The notes under the pieces are model-generated. The model was not told the origin of the DNA, made no database searches, and saw only the letters and a program-made list of their open reading frames with translations. This document shows positions 10,701 through 21,441 of a DNA stretch of 64,000 bases, piece by piece; position 1 is the stretch's first letter; each line of letters opens with the position of its first letter. Origin of the DNA: Pisolithus tinctorius. Lineage: Eukaryota > Basidiomycota > Agaricomycetes > Boletales > Pisolithaceae. The position numbers and the translations under genes were made by a program. The stretch is taken from contig JANFAH010000002.1 of the NCBI GenBank assembly GCA_024663395.1, positions 5,022,001 through 5,086,000 on the forward strand. Direction: 5' to 3'.

Positions 10701-12079
10701 ATGTCAACCCAACTAAACCTCGAGGGCGAGCAGGCCATGGATCCGTCATTTCTGCATCAGGGACCAGGGTACCTAATGACAAACCCCTATCCCTTCAATT
10801 ACCAGACTCCATCAATGACCGAACCCCATCAACTGTCGTCTAGCACCTGGGCAGACAGGCTCTCTGCCCATGCACCACCTGGTGGCCCGTCTGCGGGTGG
10901 TTACCACACCTATCAAGACACTCACCCACCCACCTCCTTACTCAGCTCTGCCCAAAGGTACATGCTGGCAACCGCACCAAGTCGACCGGGTGTGCAATCC
11001 ACAAACAGGTATTCGAACTCACTCACCAACGTTATCCATGTAAGTACACTGTACTCGTATTTGACTAATTTCTAATAGCTCTTAGACTCAAGGCGATCAG
11101 GAGATCAGTCGGCCTCAGTGCCAATGCTGTGTCGCAATGCCTCCGACTCCACCTCCTCCTGTGTCAGTGGGCGCAGTCGCCAATGCAACTGTGCCATCTG
11201 ATGGCTACGTGGCCGATGCTGCACTTGTTCCTGTGACAGTAACCAAACAAGAGCAAGGGCAGATCGTGGACCAAGCAAAAAAAGAAGTACAGAAATACAT
11301 GTTCACTGTGGATGCTGTGCCGACGAAGAATGTGCGCGCTGAATGTGTGAAAGCAGCCATTCAAAAAGCTACATGCGCTGTCATTGGAGGAGGTACATTG
11401 TCGCCTGCGGTATGTCTCCCTGGCTGATATCTTCCTGACTTTACCAAGTTCATCACGAACTGCTACATATAGATAACAATGTAATTGGTGTGATGACAGC
11501 AATCCACCGGTCATTCAAACAGTACGCATTCTGTCATGTCCAACGTGACTACAGCCTTCGTCTTCCATTAGGGACTGTCCATTCCAAAGTTGACCACAAG
11601 AATGTTCAAGTCCGACAGCTCCTCACTGAGCTCACTTTCCTTAAACCCTGGCATTATCAACCAATGGTATGCACACATTCCTATGATTCTTATGTCGTCA
11701 AATGACTCCAGTACTCTAGCAACCAACAGAGGATCCCTATACTGCAACAAATGAAGGCCTATTCGAGCACAAGTTATTCACGGATATCATCATCGACATC
11801 CTCTTCCTGAGCCCAGGACAGCTATACAAGGCCATCAACAAGGACTCGATGGATCCCCTTTGCGCTTTGGCAGGAACTGCCATCTATGCTGCCCTCAAGG
11901 ATCATCGGAATGGCATGTACGTAGAAAGTGCCATTCACACAGATATCTGGTGCGATGTATACTGTGATCTTATGGCTAGTATTTCTAAGCTGTGGGTGAG
12001 TGCTGTTGAGAGTGCAAGATTGTCTGAGATGCAGAGGGCAATCATCGAGAGAGGTTACATATTGATTGATGTACAATGA
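10701..12079 (+). CDS. DUF6532-like protein carried by the Plavaka element
   Basis: Segments in order: a Pro/Ser/Tyr-rich N-terminus (10701-11039); an intron 11040-11085; a segment with KYMFTVDAVPTKNVRAE and VIGGGTLSPAV (11086-11409); a segment with RLPLGTVHSKVDHKNVQ to 11666; an intron 11667-11719; and the C-terminal part 11720-12079 with FEHKLFTDIIIDILF and GTAIYAALKDHRNGMYVES. The C-terminal pattern, an F..II...LF block then AxxxALxxxxxGxY, resembles the DUF6532 domain common in agaricomycete mobile elements. The junction near 11410-11475 does not keep phase with the obvious acceptor, so that exon edge is unresolved or broken. Function unknown. Confidence 0.5.
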
Positions 12080-12251
12080 TTTCGTAGCTGACATCAGTCA
12101 ATAAGATCACTTCTTTACATCTAGTCTGGCTAAGCTGAAGATAATCTCCAAATAAGTTGAAACCCGCTGCCAATGTTCACGCCCTGGACTACTCCCAAAC
12201 GGGAATCCATAAGCGCTCATATATGACGTTTTGTGGAATTTCAGTTCGCTG

Positions 12252-12537
12252 ATGGGAACTGGTGCGACAAGAAGTAGTACATCTGGGAAACAGCTACACG
12301 ATGCGGCTGTTAACAGCTCTTTTGCACTTGAGTGAGCCTTCTCATTGGCCAACAAGTGTCTTAGCGAGTCTTATGACAAGTCACTTCCAAACGGAGGCAG
12401 GTATAACCTGCTCACTCCCTCGGGTAGTTTTGCAGATGTAGTTACTCACACTTGTTCGAGGACTAAACTCTGTGACACTGCCGTAGAGCTGCACACTCAT
12501 GGCGAAGTAACACCCTCATTCATCAAGGGTGTGATTG
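12252..12537 (+). other. Middle remnant of the locus duplicated at 63.4 kb
   Basis: From about 12436 to 12530 the sequence (TAGTTACTCACACTTG, GACTAAACTCTG, CACACTCATGGCGAAGTAAC) matches 63480-63570 closely. It lies between the palindrome and the TIR element. 12252-12425 has no recognised content. Confidence 0.6.
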
Positions 12538-12640
12538 CAGACCCTTCAGTCACCTGTAGGCCTGAAAGTGGGTCATCCGACATGTACATTTTGTCCTAAA
12601 AGTGGGACTAACCGATGTTGGCTGATGGTGCCCAAAGGTG
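12538..12640 (+). repeat. Left terminal inverted repeat
   Basis: Pairs with 25167-25278. Shared blocks are TTCAGTCAC, AAAGTGGGTCAT, GACATGTACATTTTGTCCT and GGGACTAACC. The first 11 bases match weakly, so the exact terminus is uncertain by a few bases. Confidence 0.8.
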
Positions 12641-12654
12641 GGTAGGCCGGTGTG

Positions 12655-13686
12655 TGGAAGTGGGGTCAGCCGACCTAGCTGGAGGGCAGACCCAGTGCCT
12701 GAAAGTGGGGTTGGCCAACCTGGCTGGAGGTTGGACCCAGTGCCTGGAAGTGGGGTTGGCCAACCTGGCTGGAGGGTGGACCCAGTGCCTGAAAGTGGGG
12801 TTGGCCGACCTGGCTGGAGGTTGGACCCACTGCCTGGAAGTGGGGTCAGCCAACCTGGCTGGAGGTTGGACCCAATGCCTGAAAGTGGGGTTGGCTGACC
12901 TGGCTGGAGGGCAGACCCAGTGCCTGAAAGTGGGGTCGGCTGACCTGGCTGGAGGGCAGACCCAGTGCCTGAAAGTGGGGTCGGCCAACCTGTTTGGAGG
13001 ATGGTCCCAGTGCCTAGAAGTGGGTTCAGCTGACCTGGCTGGAGGTTGGACCCACTGCCTGGAAGTGGGGTTGGCCGACCTAGCTGGAGGGCAGACCCAC
13101 TGCCTGAAAGTGGGGTCAGCCGACCTGGCTGGAGGTTGGACCCAATGCCTGAAAGTGGGGTCGGCCAACCTGGCTGGAGGTTGGACCCAGTGCCTGAAAG
13201 TGGGGTCAGCCAACCTGGCTGGAGGGCAGACCCACTGCCTGAAAGTGGGTTCAGCCAACCTGTTTGGAGGGTGGACCCACTGCCTGGAAGTGGGTTCGGC
13301 TGACCTGGCTGGAGGGTGGACCCACTGCCTGGAAGTGGGGTCGGCCGACCTGGCTGGAGGGTGGACCCACTGCCTGGAAGTGGGGTCGGCCAACCTGGCT
13401 GGAGGGTAGACCCACTGCCTGAAAGTGGGGTTGGCCGACCTGTTTGGAGGATGGTCCCACTGCCTGAAAGTGGGTTCGGCCGACCTGGCTGGAGGGTGAA
13501 CCCACCTCCTGGAAGTGGGGTAGGCTGACCTGTTTGGAGGGTAGACCCACTGCCTGAAAGTGGGGTCGGCCGACCTGTTTGGAGGATGGACCCACCTCCT
13601 GGAAGTGGGGTAGGCTGACCTGTTTGGAGGGTAGACCCACTGCCTGAAAGTGGGGTCAGCCAACCTGTTTGGAGGATGGACCCACC
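12655..13686. repeat. 45-bp minisatellite, about 23 copies
   Basis: The unit is 45 bp with core GTGGGGTCGGCCGACCTGG, then GGAGGGTGGACCCACTGCCT. Because 45 is 15 codons and the unit lacks stops in several frames, it produces long meaningless open frames on both strands. The core contains GGCCGACC/GGTCGGCC-like inverted motifs. It continues after the gypsy insertion at 22156-22285. Confidence 0.95.
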
Positions 13687-14400
13687 TGTCAAGTCCGGGC
13701 CTACTCCGACCAACTCTGACGCTATACAAGGTCTAGAGAGTGGTTCGGAAGCAAGTCCAACAGGGAAGAACGAAACTCCGACTAGCGGAGTGTTGGCAGG
13801 AACGAAGTCCGCTGAGACAGAGGCGGAGCGGAGTGAGGGCATCGGGTTTAGCTCGTGCGCTACCCCCTTGCACGATCTCAGCCCTCGTATTTCAGAGGGA
13901 GAGTACAGATAGAGAGTCAGAGGTAAGTCCGACAGACAGAAGACGGAGTCAGGAGGAGTAGGAACTAAGTTGATATTCGTACTGAGGAACAGCGGAGTAC
14001 AGTACATGTCTTTATACTGCTACGGAGGTACAGTAACCGGAATTGGAACTGACATACGGAGACTCATAAGTTTTCAAGTAAAATTTCCTGGACAACGAAT
14101 GAAGGGTAGATGGAGGACATACGAACGGGTAACACAGAACATCCAGAAAAGGAAGCAGTCCAGGTGCTGGACCATGCGGTGAGCACGCTGCGGAGTACCT
14201 GACTGCGAAGGTAGTCACATGACCCCTCAGAGGACGGACCGCTCGGTCCGGTAGGAGAGCGACACAAGTCCGACAGCAGTTGGAGCGGAGATGGTTCGCA
14301 ACCAACAGAAGTTGGGCGGAGTTGGTGCGGAGTGAGTGAATGACCAGCGGAGTGGAGCGTGGAGTGAGTAAGGGCTTAGTGTGAACGCACGGTTATGACA
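13687..14400 (-). repeat. 3' LTR of gypsy element 1
   Basis: 714 bp, same length as its partner. The pair differs at 17 positions, all transitions, 16 at CpG sites. Confidence 0.96.
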
Positions 14401-14415
14401 GTGCCCCCCCCTTAG
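14401..14415 (-). promoter_or_regulatory. Polypurine tract of gypsy element 1
   Basis: Read on the minus strand, CTAAGGGGGGGGCAC directly abuts the 3' LTR. It is the expected plus-strand primer site and confirms the minus orientation of the element. Confidence 0.75.
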
Positions 14416-14596
14416 GGCCTGAACCCCTGAAGGCCACATGTACGGAACGAGATCAACACGAGTTGATCATTTGAAATTATTTTGATGCCTCGAGGATAAT
14501 GGGTTTAGCCACGGCGGAGCTCCGTCGGAGTTCGAAGTTCCGCTTAAAAACATGTGTTAGGGTACCAATCCCTCGTATCCCATCCCCCCCACCATC

Positions 14597-15826
14597 ATGT
14601 CCTCTCAACGTCAGAACAAAACCCCCCAGCCCACCCCTGGTCACTCTCGTGACTACTCCCAGGTTGCCGACGACGACCTAGTCGTCCTTACAGACGACTC
14701 GACGGACACTGAGTGCGAGAAGACAGTGGAGAAGGCACGTCGGCGAGAAGAGGCAGAGATGAAGGAGCGAGAACGCGAGGTGGAGTGCAAGGCCAAACGA
14801 GAGGAGGCCAAGCGACGAAAGGTGGAAGAGGCGCGGCAGGAGGCAGAGCGGAGGCAGAGAGAGGAGGAAGAAGCGCAGCGGAAGAAGGCGGTGGATGAAG
14901 AGGCCGAAAGGCAAAGACAGAGAGTGGCGGAAGAGGCAGAGAAGCAGAGGCAGAGGGCCCAGGCCAGGCGGGACGAGGCCACACAAAGGTGAGTGACAGA
15001 ACCCTACCAGTCAGGCGGAGCTGACTTGTATTTTCATTTCAGGTTAAGCGGCGCGGTCTACGACGTCAACACTGCCCAGAGGGTCCCTGGGACCTCTGTG
15101 GTGGTCACCGCGACCAGGCGGCCCCCTTGCACTCGCTGCATAGCAAGTCTGACGGCGGGTCAGTGCGAGCCAGGGCAAGGTAAGACCAGGGCCTGTGTGC
15201 CCTGCCACAACAAGAAGAAAACCTGCAGCTGGACGCGGGAAGAGGCGGCGGCGGGACCTTCGCAGAAGAGGGCAGGGACAGGGAGCTCCCGAGGGGAGAA
15301 GAAGAAGAAGCCGCAAGGGAAGGGGAAGGCGAGGGTGACGGAGACGGAGGAGGTGGACGATGAGCGGGAGGTAGGCGGAGAAGAGGACGAGCCTGCGACC
15401 CCACTCGAGGGTCCCTCGGGTGCGGGAGTCCACACGTGGTGGGCGGAGTGGGAGCGCAAGCGACAGCTGCAAGCCATGGAGAGGCAGGCCGAAGCGCACG
15501 AGACCGCTGCGCTGGCCTTCGAGAGGATGGCAGAGGCAGCAGAGCAGATGGCGGTGGCTGCAGAGCGGACAGCCGATGAGTGGGTGCTGTACTGTGCCTG
15601 GGCAGAGTGGGTGGAGATGAGGAGGAGGGAGGACGCGCGAGAGGCCAGAATGGCTGAGCTCGAGCGCACAGGTGGAGGATGGAAGAGGCCTCAGTCGGAG
15701 GCGGCGGAGGACAAGAACGAGGAAGCGGATGAAGGTGCAGAGGGGGATAACGAGGAAGAAGTCGAAGGAGAGCAGGAAGGTGGTGAAGAACAGGAGGGTG
15801 GCGGAGAACAAGCGATGGAAGAGTAG
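14597..15826 (+). CDS. Opposite-strand accessory gene in gypsy element 1: Zn2Cys6-like cluster plus coiled coil
   Basis: Two exons, 14597-14988 and 15043-15826, join in frame across a 54-bp intron (GTGAGT..TTTCAG). The product has 391 residues. Residues about 40-130 are a long charged coiled coil rich in Glu, Arg, Lys and Gln. A cysteine cluster at about residues 154-182 has spacing C-x2-C-x8-C-x9-C-x2-C-x6-C (CTRC ... CVPC ... C), which fits a GAL4-type zinc cluster. A Lys/Arg-rich stretch, a second helical region and a very acidic tail follow. It runs antisense to the retrotransposon, between the pol 3' end and the LTR, and is intact although pol is broken. A nuclear DNA-binding or regulatory role is only inferred from the cysteine spacing. 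Confidence 0.72.
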
Positions 15827-16029
15827 AGTAGTTTTGTTTTTCTTTTCTTTTTTTTTTTTTTTTTTTTTGTCTTTAGTTTGTATATTTTTGTACTACTACG
15901 AAATAGACTTGTGATTTTTGTTCGCGACTCTGAGAAGTGAAATAGACAAGCGGAGAAAATGCTAAAGTACTTAAGGTAGTTCAGTGAGGGGCGGAGTTGG
16001 CCAGCGGAGGAAGGTTATGTGGGCGGAGT

Positions 16030-19000
16030 TTATGGTGGAGGTTGGTACAGGCCAGGTTTGTGTGGATAGCGTTCATGGAAAGCGGACACTATGTCGGAAG
16101 CGTGATCTAGCTCAGTTGCAAGCAACCAAGAGGTTTCTTCGTCGGTGTTCTCATAGCCAGCCCAGCGGACTAGGTACAAGAGTTGACAGTGGCAGTGACG
16201 GCGGTCCATCCTAGAGTCGAGTATCTCTGATACTTCGTACTCAAGGTCACCGTCGACATCCACTGGCGGAGGCAGAGGTTGTTGTTGGTTTGGGAAAGGG
16301 TTAGCCGCTGCGGCTTCCAGTTGTGAGACATGGAAGACCAGATGTACCAAGTGCATAGAGTCAGGGAGATTAAGGGTGACAGAATGCGTACCTGGCCTGG
16401 CCAGGATGGTGAACGGACCTAAGTACTTTTCGGAGAGTTTTTCCGAAGGACGAGTGGAGCGGAAGTACTTGGCTTTGATGTAGGCCTGTTCTCTGACCTT
16501 GAACTCAGGCGGAGGTATGCGTTTAGCATCTGCTGGACCCTGGTAGCGCTGTTGAGCGGCGGACATTTCGGAGTGGAGGAAGTCATGAAGGGTGGAGAGC
16601 TCGACAACGTAGTCGTGAGCCCTCGGAGAGGTGAAGTCTTGATCAGGGATCACAGACAAGTTTGGATGGTATCCCTTGTTAGCGAAGAAGGGAGAAACTC
16701 CAGTAGTCGCACTTGGTGCGTTGTTGAAAGCGAACTCCGCTAGAGGTAACAGCTCAGCCCAGTTGTCTTGTTGGTAGTTACAGTAAACACGAAGGTACTG
16801 TTCGAGGGTCTGGTTCGTTCGCTTGGTCTGGCCATCGCCTTCTGGGTGGTAACCCGAAGTGAAGTGAAGACGCATATCAAGGGCCTTTCCTAGAGAGCGG
16901 AAGAAGTGTGAGACGAACTCAGGACCTCTGTCAGAGGTGACATTAGCTGGTACTCCATGCTTGGAGAAGACATGGGTAAGGAAGAGCTTAGCGAGTTCGG
17001 CGGAGGTGACGGAGTCGTGGGTGGGGATGAACACCGCTTGCTTTGAGAGGCGGTCCACTACCACGAGTATGGCAGAGTAGCCATCGGAGTTGGGGAGGTG
17101 TTCGATGAAGTCCATGGAGATGGAGTTCCAAGGTCTCTCTGGGATGGGGAGTTGCTTCAGTAGACCATAAGGGCGGTGACACGGAGTTTTGCTCCGTCCA
17201 CAGGCGGTGCAAGACCTGACGTATTCCCTTACGTCGGAGTGGAGGTTGGGCCACACGTAGCCCCTGCGGACGAGTTCTAAGGTGCGGTTTTGCCCGAAAT
17301 GGCCTGCTAGAGGATGATCATGCTTGAACCGAAGCACTCGAAGGCGGAGATCATCAATGTCAGGGACAAAGATGCGACCGTCGAGGCGGAGTAGACCGTT
17401 GGAGTCCAAGGACCACCGAGGCTTAGTCGGAGTTGGAAGATGGCTGGCGGAGACAGGGTCGGATGGTAGGGCGGAGATGATGTCGGAGTGCAAGCACTCA
17501 ACATCGAAGACCATGGCGGCGCAGAGCACAGGTGCCATGAGGGTAGTGGTACAGAGGGACAACGCAAGTTGCTCCTGTGTAAACATAGGGCGGAGATTGT
17601 GAGGATTTACCTGCGCGTAGTCCCTATCCCCCCCTTTTGGGTAGACGTCCCAACGTCATGTAAGTGCGTCGGGTTTGGCTCCTAAGCGGCCAGGTCGGAA
17701 GCGGATGGAAAGATTAAACTGGGAAAGATACTCCAACCAGCGGGCCTGTCGACGGGTGAGAACCTTAGAGGTGGAAAAATACTCAAGGTTTTTGTGGTCC
17801 GTCACCACGTCGACAGGTAAGGCGGAGCCTTCTAAGTAATGCCGCCAATGGCGGAAGGCCTCAAAGATAGCCAACAGCTCCTTGTCATGGGTATCATAGT
17901 TGAGTTCTGGCGTGGTCATGGTGCAAGAGTAGAAAGCGACTGGGCGGAGTTCACTGTCAGAGCAGGTGATCAACAAAATGCCAGCAATGGCATAGTCAGA
18001 GGCGTCAGTTTCCACTGTAAGCAGAGTGTCAGGGACCCAATGAGTGAGAATGGGAGCGGAGCTGAAGGCATCCTTCAGGCGGAGGAAAGCGGAGCGGCAC
18101 TCCTCGGAAAAGTTCCAAGGAGCACCCTTTCGCATGAGGCGAGTGAGCGGAACGACGATGTCAGAGTAGTTATTAATGAATCATCTATAGAAATTTGCGA
18201 AACCAAGGAAAGACTGGATGTCTCGCACCTTCCGCGGCTCAGGCCAGTCGTGGACTGCCTGAACCTTCTCAGCGGACATGGTGAGACTGGAGGGAGAAAG
18301 AACGTAGCCGAGGTACTCGACGGAGTCGGAGTGAAACTCGCACTTCTCTGGCTTGGCATACAGACCATGCTTTCGAAGGCGGTGGAGTACCTCTTTTATG
18401 TGTTCGCGATGCAACTCCATGTCCTGCGAATAGATTAGGATGTCATCGAGGTAAACCACGACGCAGACATCGAGCATGTCCGCAAAGATGCTATTAACAA
18501 ACCGCTGGAAGGCTGCAGGTGCATTAGTCAGGCCGAATGGCATTACTCGCCACTCGTAAGAACCATAATGAGTGCAGAAAGCCGTTTTCCATTCATCTCC
18601 GTCTGCTATGCAGACCAAATGGTAGGCATGGCGGAGGTCGATCTTAGTGTAGACTTTAGTGTGGCTTGGGGAGTCGAGTAGGTCGGAGATGAGCGGCAGC
18701 AGATAGCGGTCTTTTTTCGTGATTTTATTGAGTCCTCGATAGTCTACGCAGAGGTGGAGTGAACCGTCCTTCTTCTTTACGAAGAGGACAGGGGCACCGT
18801 GAGCAGAGGTGGATTGTTTGATGAAACCGTAGCCAAGATGCTCGTCAATGAAGGTGCGGAGAGCTTCAAGCTCTGGTGGAGAAAGAGAGTAGATTGTACC
18901 GATGGGCGGAGTTGCTCCTTCCTCGAGGTCGATCTTGAGATCAAACGAGCGGTGTGGCGGAAGTTCTGTGGCCTTGTCTTTGCTAAAGACGTTGGCAAAC

Positions 19001-19743
19001 TCGTGATACTCAGGAGGAACCGAAGAGAGGTCAGGAGGCGGTGAGGAAGCAGAGGACACATGAAGCCTCACATCATCAGCGGAGAGCTGCAAGCGGAATT
19101 GTCTAGAACCAGGGAGAGCACAGGCTCTGACATACGCGGCAGCATTGATGAGTGAGACGAGCGGAGCGGAGTGCGGCGAGTCAGTCGGAACTGCAAACGG
19201 AGCGGAGGGTGTCAGATCCGGAGCGGAGGTCGCAGTGGAAGGTGACGAAGGTGCCTGGGGCGTCGGCATTCCCTGTAATGGTGGTTTGAACGATATACTG
19301 CCCAGTACCCAGTCAATCCACAGATTGAAGCGGGTGAGCCAGTTGTGTCCTAATACCAGCGAACATGAAGAATCCAACGGAGTAACATAAAATGAAACGG
19401 AGTTGACATCGCCAGAAGGAAAACGGAGGGAAAGATCTACTTCTTGGGAAATGACAGTATTGGTACTACCATCAAACAAGCAGAGCGGAATTGGCAGAGA
19501 AACGGAGGAGACAGGAACAGCATATTTTTTAATTACAGACGGGTCTACGAAGCAATGAGAAGAACCAGAATCGATCAACGCAGAAAAAGTATCAACAGAA
19601 TAATCTGGAAGAGTTACAGATGGAAGTAAAGAGTTTGAACTAGAAAGAGTGGACGTGTTGAGTCGGATGTCCGGTGGTGCACAGTTGGGTTCAACGCTTC
19701 CTCCAGGCTGTGCGAGCTCCCTGGAGGAGCAGACTAATTTTTT
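16030..19743 (-). pseudogene. pol: Pol of gypsy element 1 (protease, RT, RNase H, integrase, chromodomain)
   Basis: The protease motif ALIDSGSSHCF opens the frame entered from gag, and RT has VVYLDDILIYS. TGA at 18181-18183 follows LGFANFYR, then RNase H continues in frame with VETDASDYAIAGIL and VVTDHKNLEYF. TGA at 17656-17658 follows KPDALT, then integrase continues with an HHCC finger (HPLAGH...CTAC), MDFIEHLP and SDRGPEF. A C-terminal chromodomain has YLVRWAGYENTDEETSW. The third catalytic position, 36 residues after the second Asp, reads Lys (DGQTKRTNQ, codon AAG) where the family has Glu, so the integrase active site is lost. All pieces share one frame. Confidence 0.95.
19737..19743 (-). 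promoter_or_regulatory. Candidate -1 ribosomal frameshift site between gag and pol
   Basis: Read on the minus strand, the heptamer A AAA AAT lies in the gag frame immediately before the gag stop TAG (19734-19736). It fits the X XXY YYZ slippery rule, and the protease/RT frame is exactly -1 relative to gag and open from this point. A downstream structure was not assessed. Confidence 0.65.
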
Positions 19744-20667
19744 GACTCTGCCTTCTCCGCAGGCGGAGTAGGCGGAGTTTCAGCCATAGCTGCACAGGCT
19801 TTGGCTGCGCGAGAGGTGGACTTGGGACAGTCCTTGGCGGAATGGCCAGCCTCGCCACAGAAGAGGCAGAGGTTATTCTTCATCCTGCGCTGGCGTTCAG
19901 CGGAGGTGAGTTTGCCATCCTTGCCCAGAAGATGGGCAATATCGGACTTGGACACGTCGGACTTGGGCGGGTCTTTCTGTTTGCCCTTGCCCTTGGCGTC
20001 GGACCTCGGAGCGGAGGTGGAGGACGATGATTTAGTTTTGTTGTCGGAGTTGGAAGACTGTGACTTGTCGGAGGCGGACTTGGTGGTACATGAGATCTCT
20101 GCTTTGCGCTCCCAGTAGCGCGCATTGATGGTTTGGGCGAGTTCGCGGAGTTGTGCGAGGGTAGAAGGCTTACCGATGCGAGCGATCTCGTCTTTGATGC
20201 GGTCTGGAAGTCCGCTATAGAAGCAGTGGCAGAGTGCACCGACACCGTAGTCCTTGACTTGCGAAGCCCAGCGATTGAACTCCACGACATATTTGGTAAT
20301 ACGAGAACCGTCCTTCATGGTAAGGTTCTCGAGTTGCTGGACGGCATCCGCTATAGCGTCATGCGGACCGAAATTAGCTGTGAGCTCTTGTAAGAACTCA
20401 TGGTAGTTGTCCATCCAGAGTGGGCGGTCATAGTTGTCGGGGTTTAGCAAATCTGGCTCGAACCAAGCCAGGGCCATACCCTTAAGATAGGACTGAGCGA
20501 AGGTAACTTTAGCTCTGTTGGAGCGGAATGTGCAGGGGCGGTCTTGGAAGTTCAGCTCGCACTGCACGAGGAACTCACAGAGTTTTTTAGGGTCGGAGCC
20601 GTCGAAGGTGTCAGGCTCACGGACTTTGGTTTTCGGAGCGGAGTCCCCAGTGCGCGAACTAGACTGC

Positions 20668-21026
20668 TGTAGGGAATGTAATTTCCCTACTAGGGGAATT
20701 GTTTTATTTTGTTCATTTTATTCAGTTTTGATTCTAGGTGTTTTTCCTGCTAGTGGTACTTAGAGTTTTGCATTTTGGTTGCTTAGTCAGCACTACCTAG
20801 TACTGGATGTAGTTAGTTTTTTTTAAAAGCAATAGACGAGCTACCCACAGATGAGAGACGAGTTCGAGCAGGTCGTTCCCTGCACCAAGACAGCCTTAGA
20901 AGCATTCAGACGACTACCAGGGTCCTTGCACAGGTTATAGAAGCCCCTTTGGCTTACTCCTCCCCTCAGATATCCCTACTGCCTCAGCTACTGCTACTCT
21001 CCCATTCTAAATCCATATTTCCTACA
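20668..21026. mobile_element. 359-bp solo-LTR-like insertion inside gag
   Basis: It begins TGTAGGGAA and ends TTTCCTACA, giving TG..CA termini that are inverted repeats. The flanks read GCGG and GCAG on the gag strand, a likely 4-bp target duplication with one transition. It has no coding content. A solo LTR is the best reading; a short TIR element is the alternative. Confidence 0.65.
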
Positions 21027-21441
21027 CCGCGCAAGCGCATGGACAGCTCTAGCAAGAGCTACGAGGGGATCCTCTGGTGGCTCAGCCAGGTCTTCAGGGA
21101 CATCCCCATCACCGCTGCCCCCGCCGTCGGGATCACCATCAGGATAGTCAGGGTCGGGGTCGGGTCCATCATCTCGGTTACGAGGAGACGGAGTATGGAA
21201 AGTTGTTGGGTGGAGGTTGGAGTGACCAGCTTGCAAAGCGCTTTCGCCTTCAGCGCGAGAGCGGCATTGAGCAGAGAAGGATTGGAACTGTTCGACGATG
21301 GAAGGAAGTCGACGCGGATTGGCTAGCACTGCAGCGAGGTTCTCAGTGACCTCTCTTTGGGATTGAGCTCGAGTTCTCATAATGGCGTAAGTTTTTCAGA
21401 GGACAGAAAACGAGATCGTACAAGTGCAAGTACGAATATAC

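Larger units (their letters stand above)
8396..12251. repeat. Right arm of the 3.8-kb palindrome
   Basis: Inverted partner of 2139-5994. It contains the head of the Plavaka gene (minus), the serine-rich gene and the DUF6532-like gene (both plus). The arms are separated by 2401 bp (5995-8395) holding the unique remainder of Plavaka. Confidence 0.93.
19734..21380 (-). pseudogene. gag: Gag of gypsy element 1, interrupted by an insertion
   Basis: The N-terminal part runs from Met 21380 to 21027, with an Asp/Pro/Gly-rich acidic stretch. It is broken by the 359-bp insertion at 20668-21026 and resumes with KVREPDTFDGSDPKKL, ELNFQDRPCTFRS and, near the end, a zinc knuckle CLFCGEAGHSAKDC (C-x2-C-x4-H-x4-C). 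The stop is TAG at 19734-19736. Removing the insertion plus four bases of duplicated target restores the frame, so it came after the element was established. Confidence 0.9.

Noticed and set aside
12550..14007. Very long open frames (up to 485 codons) on both strands
   Set aside because: They are a by-product of the 45-bp minisatellite: the unit is a multiple of three and lacks stops in several frames. The repeats are Pro/Gly/Ser or Leu/Ala/Gly patterns with no domain, and they run into an LTR.
15044..15811. Long minus-strand frames opposite the Zn2Cys6-like gene
   Set aside because: High-GC shadow of the spliced plus-strand gene; Leu/Arg/Pro-rich with no motif, and not in the gag-pol frame series.
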